NCBI RefSeq assembly: GCF_042678305.1
Contig: NZ_JBHUDT010000003.1
Reading direction: 5' to 3' (one strand)
Origin: Gelatiniphilus marinus
GTDB lineage: Bacteria; Bacteroidota; Bacteroidia; Flavobacteriales; Flavobacteriaceae
Length of the DNA: 64,000 nucleotides
Below the pieces are notes generated by a model. It searched no databases, had not been told where the DNA came from, and was given only the letters and a program-made list of their open reading frames with translations. Each line of letters opens with the position of its first letter. The first letter of the stretch is position 1. The position numbers were made by a program, and so were the translations under genes. Shown here piece after piece: positions 54,007 to 60,724 of this stretch.

Positions 54007-55251
54007 TTATGCGTCTCTCCATAATGCACCATCTGGAAATAATATTGCGTCTGCAAAATAGGAAAAAATCCTTACTTCTTTCGTTTTAGAAAAAGTAGAA
54101 CCATAACGCAATTGCATAAAATATCTTGGAATTTCATAGTTTTTTAGGTCTCCATAATCCTTTGTTAAAATATTTTTCTTTTCGCTACCCTTTACCAATT
54201 TTTCTAACGATTTTATAGAGCTTCCAAATTTTGTGCTGACAGATAATTTTTTAGTTTTTTTATCAAATGTGAAATTACCCCAAACTGTTACAAGGTTATA
54301 TTTTCGCTCTTCGAAAGTTTTTCCTTCACGACATTTCAAATAATCTATAGCTGCAATGCATCCTGAGTATGGATCAGAGCGAAAAGTTTTAGAATCTACT
54401 TGATATAAAATTGTTTCTTTTCGACTATTAAGTAATTCACCAATCTTATATCCTCCTTTTTCATATTTAGAAAGGTAATCTATTAGAGAAGTTGTTGGGA
54501 TAATTTCGGTTGCGGATAATGGAGAAAGATTAAAATGACCTTTTTTGTCAGCAAATTCCTTTTTCATAAGATCAGTTCGGTCTATGATTACCCTATTGGA
54601 TAGAAGTTTGTCTCGACCATTTACAACACCATGCTTTTCATTGATTGATACTATTTCATTAATTGCTTTGAACATATACTGCATTTCAGAATCCGAATTA
54701 ATGGGACTTCCAGAGTATTTTCTTCTTTTATCAAATATTAAGCCTTTGTCTCTTAAATTTTTGGACTTTAACGGAGTTGCCTTATGTGTTTTAAAGTCAG
54801 AAGGGAAGTAATAAAATAGGGAAGGTATTTTGTATATAGACATGACATGATCTAATGCTTTAAAAATTAGAGCATTTATTTCATCCCATTTGGTAGTTCC
54901 ACTCTTTTTTCTATGAATTATAACTGCCTCAGGATAGATATAGAAGGATGGTACATTATTTTCAACCGATGCAGCTAATCTGGCAAATCGTTGAAAAACA
55001 TTGTGTCCTGTACCAGCTTCAGTTGATACTTCAATAGAAAATATTGGCTCATGATCAATCTCAACAATTAAATCAGGTGCATCCAAATAAAGTATTTTTT
55101 TTATGTGGTCAGGCATAGTATGAAAGTTCTTTGCATTATTAGCATCACTCTCATACATTTTTTTCTTTACAAATTTCTTGCTTTTTAAATCCGTGTGATC
55201 AATTATAAAATCGGCAAACGGTTCGGTGCTATACCAAATTCTGTAATTCAT
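54007..55251 (-). CDS. Putative restriction endonuclease, nuclease-like N-terminus
   Basis: A 414-residue protein not matched to a named family. The first 100 residues look like a PD-(D/E)XK fold: LDAPDLIVEIDH then IFSIEVSTEAGTGHN, with Asp60 and Glu74 in place and Ser76 where Lys is usual, followed by a helix FQRFARLAAS. The C-terminal 250 residues may recognise DNA. The start codon directly abuts the methyltransferase stop (TAAATG), indicating translational coupling. The position after a C5 methyltransferase makes it the restriction partner by context. A methylation-unrelated role cannot be excluded. Confidence 0.65.
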   Translation of the reverse strand: MNYRIWYSTEPFADFIIDHTDLKSKKFVKKKMYESDANNAKNFHTMPDHIKKILYLDAPDLIVEIDHEPIFSIEVSTEAGTGHNVFQRFARLAASVENNVPSFYIYPEAVIIHRKKSGTTKWDEINALIFKALDHVMSIYKIPSLFYYFPSDFKTHKATPLKSKNLRDKGLIFDKRRKYSGSPINSDSEMQYMFKAINEIVSINEKHGVVNGRDKLLSNRVIIDRTDLMKKEFADKKGHFNLSPLSATEIIPTTSLIDYLSKYEKGGYKIGELLNSRKETILYQVDSKTFRSDPYSGCIAAIDYLKCREGKTFEERKYNLVTVWGNFTFDKKTKKLSVSTKFGSSIKSLEKLVKGSEKKNILTKDYGDLKNYEIPRYFMQLRYGSTFSKTKEVRIFSYFADAILFPDGALWRDA

Positions 55252-56484
55252 TTATAAATAGTTTTTAATTGCTAAACCAACTGCCTTTGCTAATAGTGGT
55301 GGTACAGCATTTCCAGTTTGCACTCTTGCTTGAACTGTTCCCCCTTTTACAATAAAATCATCTGGGAAACTTTGTATTCTACAACGTTCACGAATTGTAA
55401 GCCCTCTTGGGTCTTCAGGATGACCTAATTGAAATTGAGGGCGAATTCCTCCTGAAACTTGGGTTGGACTTAGTATGTTCCAATCCAGACGAATTCTTTG
55501 CTTAAAACGTTCGTACATTGGCTCACCAGGTTTGGTGTTTTTAATTTTCTCAACAGTTGCTTTTGGATGATTCGGTGCCGTGTGATTTGTTACTGAGCCA
55601 TTGGTGTTCATTCTCATAAGTTTTTGATAGTCAGAGAATGGTTCAGTCTTATATTTTTTCTTTGATTCTTTTGGTTTTAGTGATGCTAAATCTCCAATAG
55701 CTTCTTTAATCGTAACATAGGGTTTTTCCGTTTCTGGACCGTGAGTTTTGATTATATCCTCAAAATTGAATTCACTACCTTTAATTCCAACAAAAACTAA
55801 CCTTGAACGCTTTTGTGGTACTCCATAATCTGGTGCATAAAGTAATTTGCTTTTAACTTTCATTCCACCAATTTTACTTAAATGTTTTTCGATGTCAGTC
55901 ACGAAAGAACCTGTGCTTCTCATACCTGAAACATTTTCGAGAACGACAACTTTAGGCTGAAGAATTTCTACAAATCTTGCGAATTCTTTATACATAAAAT
56001 TTCTATCGTCATTTTCGTGCCTTTTTCGGTTATTAAGTGAAAATCCTTGACAAGGAATACCTCCAATTAAAACATCCAATTGTCTGCCATTGAGAAGCTC
56101 TTTAACAACTACTGGGTTAACTTTTTTTACGTCACCAGTTATGGTAGAACAATTTGGATGATTAGCTTGAAATGTTTGAATTGAAGGTGTGTGTATATCG
56201 CAGCCAAGTACTGTTTCAAAACCTGCCATTTCAAATCCTAATGAAGTTCCACCACATCCGCAGAATAACTCCGCTACTATTGGTTTTTCAGAATTTACAT
56301 TAGTTCCTTTTTTAAATATTGGCTCTTTATGCCAGTAGTATCCATTCTCTTCAACCTTAACAGATTTATCCCAGACACTTTTTTCTAATACATCGGGCTC
56401 TTCTTCTCCGTAAATATTTATTTGACCATCTTCCAAAAGGTCAATTTCTTGAGCCGTGCTTTTATATTCCTTCGTAATTGGCAT
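55252..56484 (-). CDS. DNA (cytosine-5) methyltransferase
   Basis: A 410-residue C5 methyltransferase with all main motifs: I AELFCGCGGTSLGFEMAG (from 71), IV GGIPCQGFSLNN with catalytic Cys145, VI LENVSGM (182), VIII GVPQKRSRLVF (221), IX TIRERCRIQSFPDDF (363) and X GNAVPPLLAKAVG (391). An N-terminal extension of about 70 residues precedes motif I. The target-recognition region between VIII and IX is about 130 residues; its target sequence cannot be read from it. It should protect host DNA from the products of the two genes downstream. It follows the XRE gene by 14 bases. Confidence 0.96.
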   Translation of the reverse strand: MPITKEYKSTAQEIDLLEDGQINIYGEEEPDVLEKSVWDKSVKVEENGYYWHKEPIFKKGTNVNSEKPIVAELFCGCGGTSLGFEMAGFETVLGCDIHTPSIQTFQANHPNCSTITGDVKKVNPVVVKELLNGRQLDVLIGGIPCQGFSLNNRKRHENDDRNFMYKEFARFVEILQPKVVVLENVSGMRSTGSFVTDIEKHLSKIGGMKVKSKLLYAPDYGVPQKRSRLVFVGIKGSEFNFEDIIKTHGPETEKPYVTIKEAIGDLASLKPKESKKKYKTEPFSDYQKLMRMNTNGSVTNHTAPNHPKATVEKIKNTKPGEPMYERFKQRIRLDWNILSPTQVSGGIRPQFQLGHPEDPRGLTIRERCRIQSFPDDFIVKGGTVQARVQTGNAVPPLLAKAVGLAIKNYL

Positions 56485-56498
56485 TTTGATAATATTTT

Positions 56499-56828
56499 TT
56501 AGTTGTTAAACTCAAACTTCCCCTGTTTTACATTCATGTTTCGGTAATAATTGGCAGTGTCTTCTGCAACAGAAAAAACCGATTCAGAACATTTGTATTT
56601 TAAAGCTTCTCTCACAAATTTGTCCGCAAAAAACAAGTCTATTACTTGCTGCAATTCTATTTCAAATAACTCGGACAGTTTTTGCAGTTTTGATTTGCTG
56701 AATTTTTGGCTTCCGTTTTCAATTCGACTGATTGCACTCGTATTGATTCCGATTTTCGCTCCGAATTCAGTTTGTGTCCATTCTCGTTTTTCTCTTTCAG
56801 TTTTTATGAAATGTCCGAAACTTACCAT
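56499..56828 (-). CDS. XRE-family regulator of the RM operon
   Basis: A 109-residue protein with a helix-turn-helix of the Cro/C1 type (WTQTEFGAKIGINTSAISR, residues 17-35) and a helical C-terminal part. It resembles the controller proteins of type II RM systems, which time methyltransferase and endonuclease expression. It is first in the operon and has an inverted repeat overlapping its own promoter. Confidence 0.88.
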   Translation of the reverse strand: MVSFGHFIKTEREKREWTQTEFGAKIGINTSAISRIENGSQKFSKSKLQKLSELFEIELQQVIDLFFADKFVREALKYKCSESVFSVAEDTANYYRNMNVKQGKFEFNN

Positions 56829-56867
56829 TTTATTAATTTAATCAACTTATGGTTTGACCTATTTTTA

Positions 56868-56888
56868 GCAAATGTATTGATAATTTGC
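56868..56888 (-). promoter_or_regulatory. RM operon promoter with overlapping inverted repeat
   Basis: On the minus strand TACATTTG (56869-56876) is an exact -7 element about 40 bases before the XRE start codon. GCAAAT and ATTTGC form an inverted repeat with a nine-base spacer (56868-56888) that covers it, as expected for an autoregulatory operator. Confidence 0.5.
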
Positions 56889-56936
56889 AGTTTTTATATC
56901 AAGTTAGTCAAATTATTTTCGGGTGGTGGTGGGGAA

Positions 56937-56989
56937 GTGAAAGCTCTTTTTATTTTGTGAGGTACGAGCAAAATGAAATGTGCTTGAAC
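56937..56989 (+). repeat. Hairpin repeat flanking the RM island, right copy
   Basis: It starts GTGAAAGCTCTTT and ends AATGTGCTTGAAC, identical to the left copy at both ends. The stem is different (ATTTTG with CAAAAT) but the loop again holds AGG-ACGAG (AGGTACGAG). The same orientation as the left copy makes them direct repeats about 3.4 kb apart. Confidence 0.75.
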
Positions 56990-57027
56990 GTGTAGCGGCT
57001 TTTTTTTTAGCTTGCAGGCAATTGAAT

Positions 57028-57062
57028 TTGAATATCGATTGTTATAAATTATCGATATTCAA
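57028..57062. repeat. Perfect 12-bp inverted repeat
   Basis: TTGAATATCGAT and ATCGATATTCAA are separated by 11 bases. There is no T run on either side, so it is not an obvious terminator; it may be a protein-binding site or part of the island boundary. Confidence 0.6.
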
Positions 57063-57144
57063 TCGTTAAACGAAGTTAGTCAATTTTTCTCACAAAGTCA
57101 TGTATTGGTAAAGTGAAAAATATAAGTTTAAAGTAACGCGGAAA

Positions 57145-57756
57145 TTAATTAGAACTCAAATCCATATTCCCATTCAACTCATCTATATAGTTTAAAACCT
57201 CATCTTTCCCTATAGTTTTAGAGGACGAGGTTATAAAGTAATTGGGCATCTCCTCCCAGGTTTCTAAAAGCACGCTTTTATAGGCCTCTACATATCTTTC
57301 GATAGCTTTGGGTTTCAGCTTGTCGGCCTTGGTAAAAATAATTGAAAACGGTATGCCATTTTCACCCAGCCACTGCATAAATTCTAGATCGATAGGCTGT
57401 GGGTCGTGCCTAATATCAACCAAAACAAAAGCGGTAACCAATTGCTCGCGCAACCCAAAATATTGGGTTATAAATTTTTGGAAAACCTTTTTTGCACTTT
57501 TTGAAACACGCGCATAACCATAGCCTGGTAAATCGACTAAATGCCAATTTTTATTAATTAAAAAATGATTGATAAGCTGGGTTTTTCCTGGTCTGCCCGA
57601 AGTTTTCGCCAAACTTTTCCGGCTGGTTAGCATATTGATTAGCGACGATTTGCCAACATTACTTCTGCCTATAAAGGCATATTCTGGCAACATGCTTTTT
57701 GGGCATTTTGCAACATCGGAATTGCTCATTACAAATTCGGCAGACTTGATTTTCAA
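57145..57756 (-). CDS. engB: Ribosome biogenesis GTPase EngB/YsxC
   Basis: A 203-residue GTPase needed for 50S assembly. GTPase motifs: AFIGRSNVGKSSLINML (G1), SGRPGKTQLINHF (G2), LVDLPGYGYARVSK (G3) and IFTKADKLKP (G4). The length is normal. It follows the alpha/beta hydrolase gene by 65 bases on the same strand, with a short dispersed repeat between them. Confidence 0.96.
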   Translation of the reverse strand: MKIKSAEFVMSNSDVAKCPKSMLPEYAFIGRSNVGKSSLINMLTSRKSLAKTSGRPGKTQLINHFLINKNWHLVDLPGYGYARVSKSAKKVFQKFITQYFGLREQLVTAFVLVDIRHDPQPIDLEFMQWLGENGIPFSIIFTKADKLKPKAIERYVEAYKSVLLETWEEMPNYFITSSSKTIGKDEVLNYIDELNGNMDLSSN

Positions 57757-57764
57757 AACTAGAT

Positions 57765-57800
57765 ATTTTTGTCATCCCCTCGAAGTAGGGAATCTTGTTA
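57765..57800. repeat. Short dispersed repeat before engB
   Basis: GTCATCCCCTCGAAGTAGGG followed by AATCTTG resembles the GTCATTCC...GGAATCT type of intergenic repeat common in Flavobacteriaceae. Only one clear copy is in this window, with a possible relative near 60265. Confidence 0.35.
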
Positions 57801-57821
57801 AGTTAAACTCGTTTAGGTAAA

Positions 57822-58586
57822 TTAAATGCCTCTTTTAGTTATCCAAGCATCAAGAATTTGGTTAAATTCATCGGGGTGTTCCATCATGGCGGCGTGCCCA
57901 CATTTGTCAATCCAAAACAACTCCGAATCTGGTAAAAGTTCGTCAAATTCCTCGGCAACTTCTGGTGGTGTAACCGTGTCGTTTTTTCCCCAGATAATGC
58001 ATGTTGGCGTTTGCATTTTTGGTAAATCTTTAGCCATATTGTGCCTAATGGCGCTTTTTGCAATAGCTAATGTTTTTATAAGTTTGTTACGGTCGTTTAC
58101 TGTTTTGTAAACTTCGTCCACTATATCTTTTGTCGCAATTTCAGGGTCGTAAAATACATCTTGGGCTTTCTTTTTAATTACCTCGTAATCGCTGCGTTTG
58201 GTGTAGCCGCTGCCCATGGCACTTTCGTAAAGCCCAGAGCTCCCTGTAATTATTAGGGCTTCAACCTTTTCCGGAAATAATTTGGTATGGTATAAACCAA
58301 TGTGCCCACCAAGTGAGTTGCCCAATAATATTACTTTATCGTAACCTTTAAACTCAATAAAATCGTGCAGGTATTTTGCAAAGCTTTTTACATTGGTTTT
58401 AAGTAGGGACATGTTGTAAATTGGTAATTCTGGGATCAAAATCTTGTATCCTTTTTTGCTAAAAAAACTTGTTACAGAATCAAAATTACTCAATCCTCCC
58501 ATTAATCCATGGAGCAAAATAATGGGTTTGCCTTCTCCAACTTCAATATAACTGAAGTTGTTTTCTTTTTTTAAACGGTGCGTCAT
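57822..58586 (-). CDS. Alpha/beta hydrolase
   Basis: A 254-residue alpha/beta-fold hydrolase. It has the oxyanion region ILLHGLMGGLSNFD, the nucleophile elbow LLGNSLGGHIGLY, the acidic residue near WGKNDTVTPPE and the catalytic His in KCGHAAMMEHP. There is no signal peptide, so it is cytoplasmic. The substrate cannot be told; homologues include esterases and C-C bond hydrolases. It is probably co-transcribed with engB downstream. Confidence 0.9.
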   Translation of the reverse strand: MTHRLKKENNFSYIEVGEGKPIILLHGLMGGLSNFDSVTSFFSKKGYKILIPELPIYNMSLLKTNVKSFAKYLHDFIEFKGYDKVILLGNSLGGHIGLYHTKLFPEKVEALIITGSSGLYESAMGSGYTKRSDYEVIKKKAQDVFYDPEIATKDIVDEVYKTVNDRNKLIKTLAIAKSAIRHNMAKDLPKMQTPTCIIWGKNDTVTPPEVAEEFDELLPDSELFWIDKCGHAAMMEHPDEFNQILDAWITKRGI

Positions 58587-58611
58587 TTAACGGTTAGTCT
58601 TTTCGTAAAAA

Positions 58612-58619
58612 CAAATATA
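58612..58619 (-). promoter_or_regulatory. TAnnTTTG -7 element, hydrolase-engB unit
   Basis: TATATTTG on the minus strand is an exact match 25 bases before the hydrolase ATG. Confidence 0.55.
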
Positions 58620-58803
58620 GGTATTTCATTCATATTTCAATCATTTTAATTCTAAGAGCAAAGCAATTGTTTTTTTAAACAGATATGTTAATAACCTGTT
58701 TGTCTAATTTGGTTATCGGCTAATTGACTGATAGTAAGGGGTTAATTTTTTTTCGGCCATTTTTTGTTTGTTTAAAATGTGATTTTAGCAAAAAATTATT
58801 AAC

Positions 58804-58833
58804 AAAGTGCAACAAAGTGGTAAAATGTGGTAA
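58804..58833 (+). promoter_or_regulatory. Probable MraZ operator (three 10-bp repeats)
   Basis: Three adjacent direct repeats, AAAGTGCAAC, AAAGTGGTAA and AATGTGGTAA, lie upstream of mraZ with a strict 10-base period. MraZ is known to bind short GTGG/TGGG-type direct repeats with one-turn spacing in its own promoter. Here they overlap the expected -33 region of the promoter below, so repression is plausible. Confidence 0.7.
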
Positions 58834-58842
58834 AATTTTCGA

Positions 58843-58850
58843 TATATTTG
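58843..58850 (+). promoter_or_regulatory. TAnnTTTG -7 element of the division cluster
   Basis: TATATTTG is an exact match ten bases after the operator repeats and 32 bases before the mraZ start codon. Confidence 0.65.
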
Positions 58851-58882
58851 AAACTTAAAGCCTAAAACCAATTTAAATCGCT

Positions 58883-59353
58883 TTGAACTCATTAATAGGA
58901 ACATACGATTGTAAAGTAGATGCCAAAGGCCGCCTAATGATGCCTTCTGGCATGAAAAAGCAGTTGGCCTCTGTTTTAAACGATGGTTTTGTGTTAAGGC
59001 GTTCGGTTTTTCAGCCTTGTTTAGAACTGTATCCCTTAAGCGAGTGGCAAACGGTAATGCAAAAAATAAACAAGCTTAACAGGTTTAAAAAGAAGAACAA
59101 CGATTTTATCCGCCGGTTTAATGCCGGTGCAAGAATGGTTGATATTGATGGAAACGGGCGTTTGTTAATCCCCAAAGACCTTATTGGTTTTGCAGGCATA
59201 TCTAAAAATATAGTGATTTCCCCAGCGGTAAATATCATTGAAATTTGGGATAAAGAAAAGTACGAACAGGCTATTGATGATGCTGCAATTGATTTTGCGG
59301 ATTTAGCCGAAGAAGTAATGGGACAAGACGATGACGAGCATGAAATATCATAA
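58883..59353 (+). CDS. mraZ: Transcriptional regulator MraZ
   Basis: A 156-residue protein with two SpoVT-AbrB-type DNA-binding halves: IGTYDCKVDAKGRLMMPSG and the second ARMVDIDGNGRLLIPKDL. It represses the division and cell-wall cluster in E. coli. The start is a TTG: the first in-frame ATG (58936) would remove the conserved N-terminal strand. Its end overlaps rsmH by 14 bases. Confidence 0.95.
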   Translation: MNSLIGTYDCKVDAKGRLMMPSGMKKQLASVLNDGFVLRRSVFQPCLELYPLSEWQTVMQKINKLNRFKKKNNDFIRRFNAGARMVDIDGNGRLLIPKDLIGFAGISKNIVISPAVNIIEIWDKEKYEQAIDDAAIDFADLAEEVMGQDDDEHEIS

Positions 59354-60236
59354 CCCAGTATTGTTAAAAGAAACCGTAGATGGTTTAAATGTAAAAGAAG
59401 ACGGCGTTTATGTCGATGTTACTTTTGGCGGCGGCGGGCACAGTAAGGAAATCCTGAAACGACTTGGTAAAAACGGCAGGTTATTTGCCTTCGATCAAGA
59501 TTTGGACGCTCTTGATAATGCAATTAATGATGGTAGGTTTACATTGATACATGAAAATTTTAGATACGTAAAACGCTTTTTAAGATTTCATGGCATAAAA
59601 CAGGTCGATGGTATTTTGGCAGATTTTGGTGTATCGTCGCACCAATTTGATGTTGCCGAACGTGGTTTTTCCACCCGGTTTGAAGCCGATTTGGATATGC
59701 GAATGAATCAGCAAAATGAGCTGTCCGCTTACAATGTGGTTAACAATTATGCCGAAGAACAACTAAAACAAGTTTTTTTGCAGTATGGCGAATTAAGAGC
59801 CGCCCCAGCAATGGCAAGATTAATTGTTGAGCATAGGGAAACAGAAGAAATTAAAACAAGCGAACAGTTAAAAAAAGTACTGAAAAAGTTTTTGCCACCA
59901 CGGCACGAAAATAAAGTTTTGGCTCAAATTTATCAAGCAATTCGTATTGAGGTAAACCAAGAAATTGAAGTGCTAAAAGAATTTTTGCAACAAACACCAG
60001 AACTATTAAAAGTTGGTGGCCGTTTAAGTTTTATATCGTACCACTCTTTAGAAGACAGGTTGGTAAAGCGTTTTATAAGAAACGGATTGTTTGAAGGCGA
60101 GCCAGAACGCGATATGTTCGGGAATTTTGAAGTGCCGTTAAAAAAAGTGAATGGCTTAATTGTACCATCAAAAGAAGAGATCGCGTTAAACAATAGAGCA
60201 AGAAGTGCAAAGCTAAGAATAGCTGAAAAACTATAA
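59340..60236 (+). CDS. rsmH: 16S rRNA m4C1402 methyltransferase
   Basis: A 298-residue RsmH (MraW). It shows the start KYHNPVLLKETVDGL, the AdoMet site YVDVTFGGGGHSKEIL, the segment DGILADFGVSSHQFD and SFISYHSLEDRLVKRF near the end. It methylates N4 of C1402 in the ribosomal P site. The ATG at 59340 is preferred over one at 59331; both overlap mraZ, indicating coupling. Confidence 0.97.
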   Translation: MKYHNPVLLKETVDGLNVKEDGVYVDVTFGGGGHSKEILKRLGKNGRLFAFDQDLDALDNAINDGRFTLIHENFRYVKRFLRFHGIKQVDGILADFGVSSHQFDVAERGFSTRFEADLDMRMNQQNELSAYNVVNNYAEEQLKQVFLQYGELRAAPAMARLIVEHRETEEIKTSEQLKKVLKKFLPPRHENKVLAQIYQAIRIEVNQEIEVLKEFLQQTPELLKVGGRLSFISYHSLEDRLVKRFIRNGLFEGEPERDMFGNFEVPLKKVNGLIVPSKEEIALNNRARSAKLRIAEKL

Positions 60237-60244
60237 ATGCTGCT

Positions 60245-60390
60245 ATTACGAATAGCTTTTAGCGACGTGGGAATCTCTTAAAATGAAATCATAATATAAA
60301 AACAGATTGCCACGCCAAAAAAGGCTCGCAATAACGAAATTAAAAACAAATTAATCCTTTCCCTTCGGGGAGGATGTCTCGGATAGACAG
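60245..60390. repeat. Dispersed repeat between rsmH and ftsL
   Basis: The spacer contains GATTGCCACGCCAAAAAAGG CTCGCAATAACG-type text and CCTTTCCCTTCGGGGAGGAT, both familiar as short scattered repeats in flavobacterial genomes. It separates rsmH and ftsL, genes that are usually closely packed. No second copy is in the window. Confidence 0.35.
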
Positions 60391-60714
60391 ATGGCAATGA
60401 AAAAAAGCATTTATAACATATTAAAAGGAACGTTTTTAGTGAGCGACGACTCGTTTAAAAATTGGCGCATGATTCTTTTTGTTTCTGGGTTGGCCATTGT
60501 AATGATTGCGAGTTCGCATAGCGCCGATAAAAAAGTATATGAAATTGCTCGATTAAAAAATGAAGTTAACGAAATGCGTTCGGCATTTATTGATGGTAGA
60601 TCCAAACTGATGCGCCTAAAAATGGAATCGGCAGTCGTAGTTAAAATGAAAGAAAAAGGATTGTCGCCATCGGTAATTCCTCCAAAAAAAATAAAAGTAA
60701 AAAAACAAAATTAA
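60391..60714 (+). CDS. ftsL: Cell division protein FtsL-like
   Basis: A 107-residue bitopic protein with a cytosolic N-terminus, one transmembrane helix (MILFVSGLAIVMIASSH, about 27-43) and a coiled-coil-prone periplasmic part. Size, topology and position between rsmH and ftsI identify it as FtsL, the FtsB/FtsQ partner in the divisome. The sequence alone is poorly conserved. The second Met (60397) is an alternative start. Confidence 0.85.
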   Translation: MAMKKSIYNILKGTFLVSDDSFKNWRMILFVSGLAIVMIASSHSADKKVYEIARLKNEVNEMRSAFIDGRSKLMRLKMESAVVVKMKEKGLSPSVIPPKKIKVKKQN

Positions 60715-60724
60715 AAAGCAAACC

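Larger units (their letters stand above)
56829..57144. other. Regulatory and repeat-rich gap upstream of the RM operon
   Basis: A 316-base gap with no gene. It holds, in order, the RM operon promoter and candidate operator, the right hairpin repeat, a TAGCGGC-T-run motif and a perfect 12-bp inverted repeat, each listed separately. Confidence 0.6.

Noticed and set aside
57028..57062. A dif/Xer recombination site
   Set aside because: Xer sites have 11-bp arms with a 6-8-bp spacer and are not perfect palindromes of this kind; arms of 12 and a spacer of 11 do not fit.
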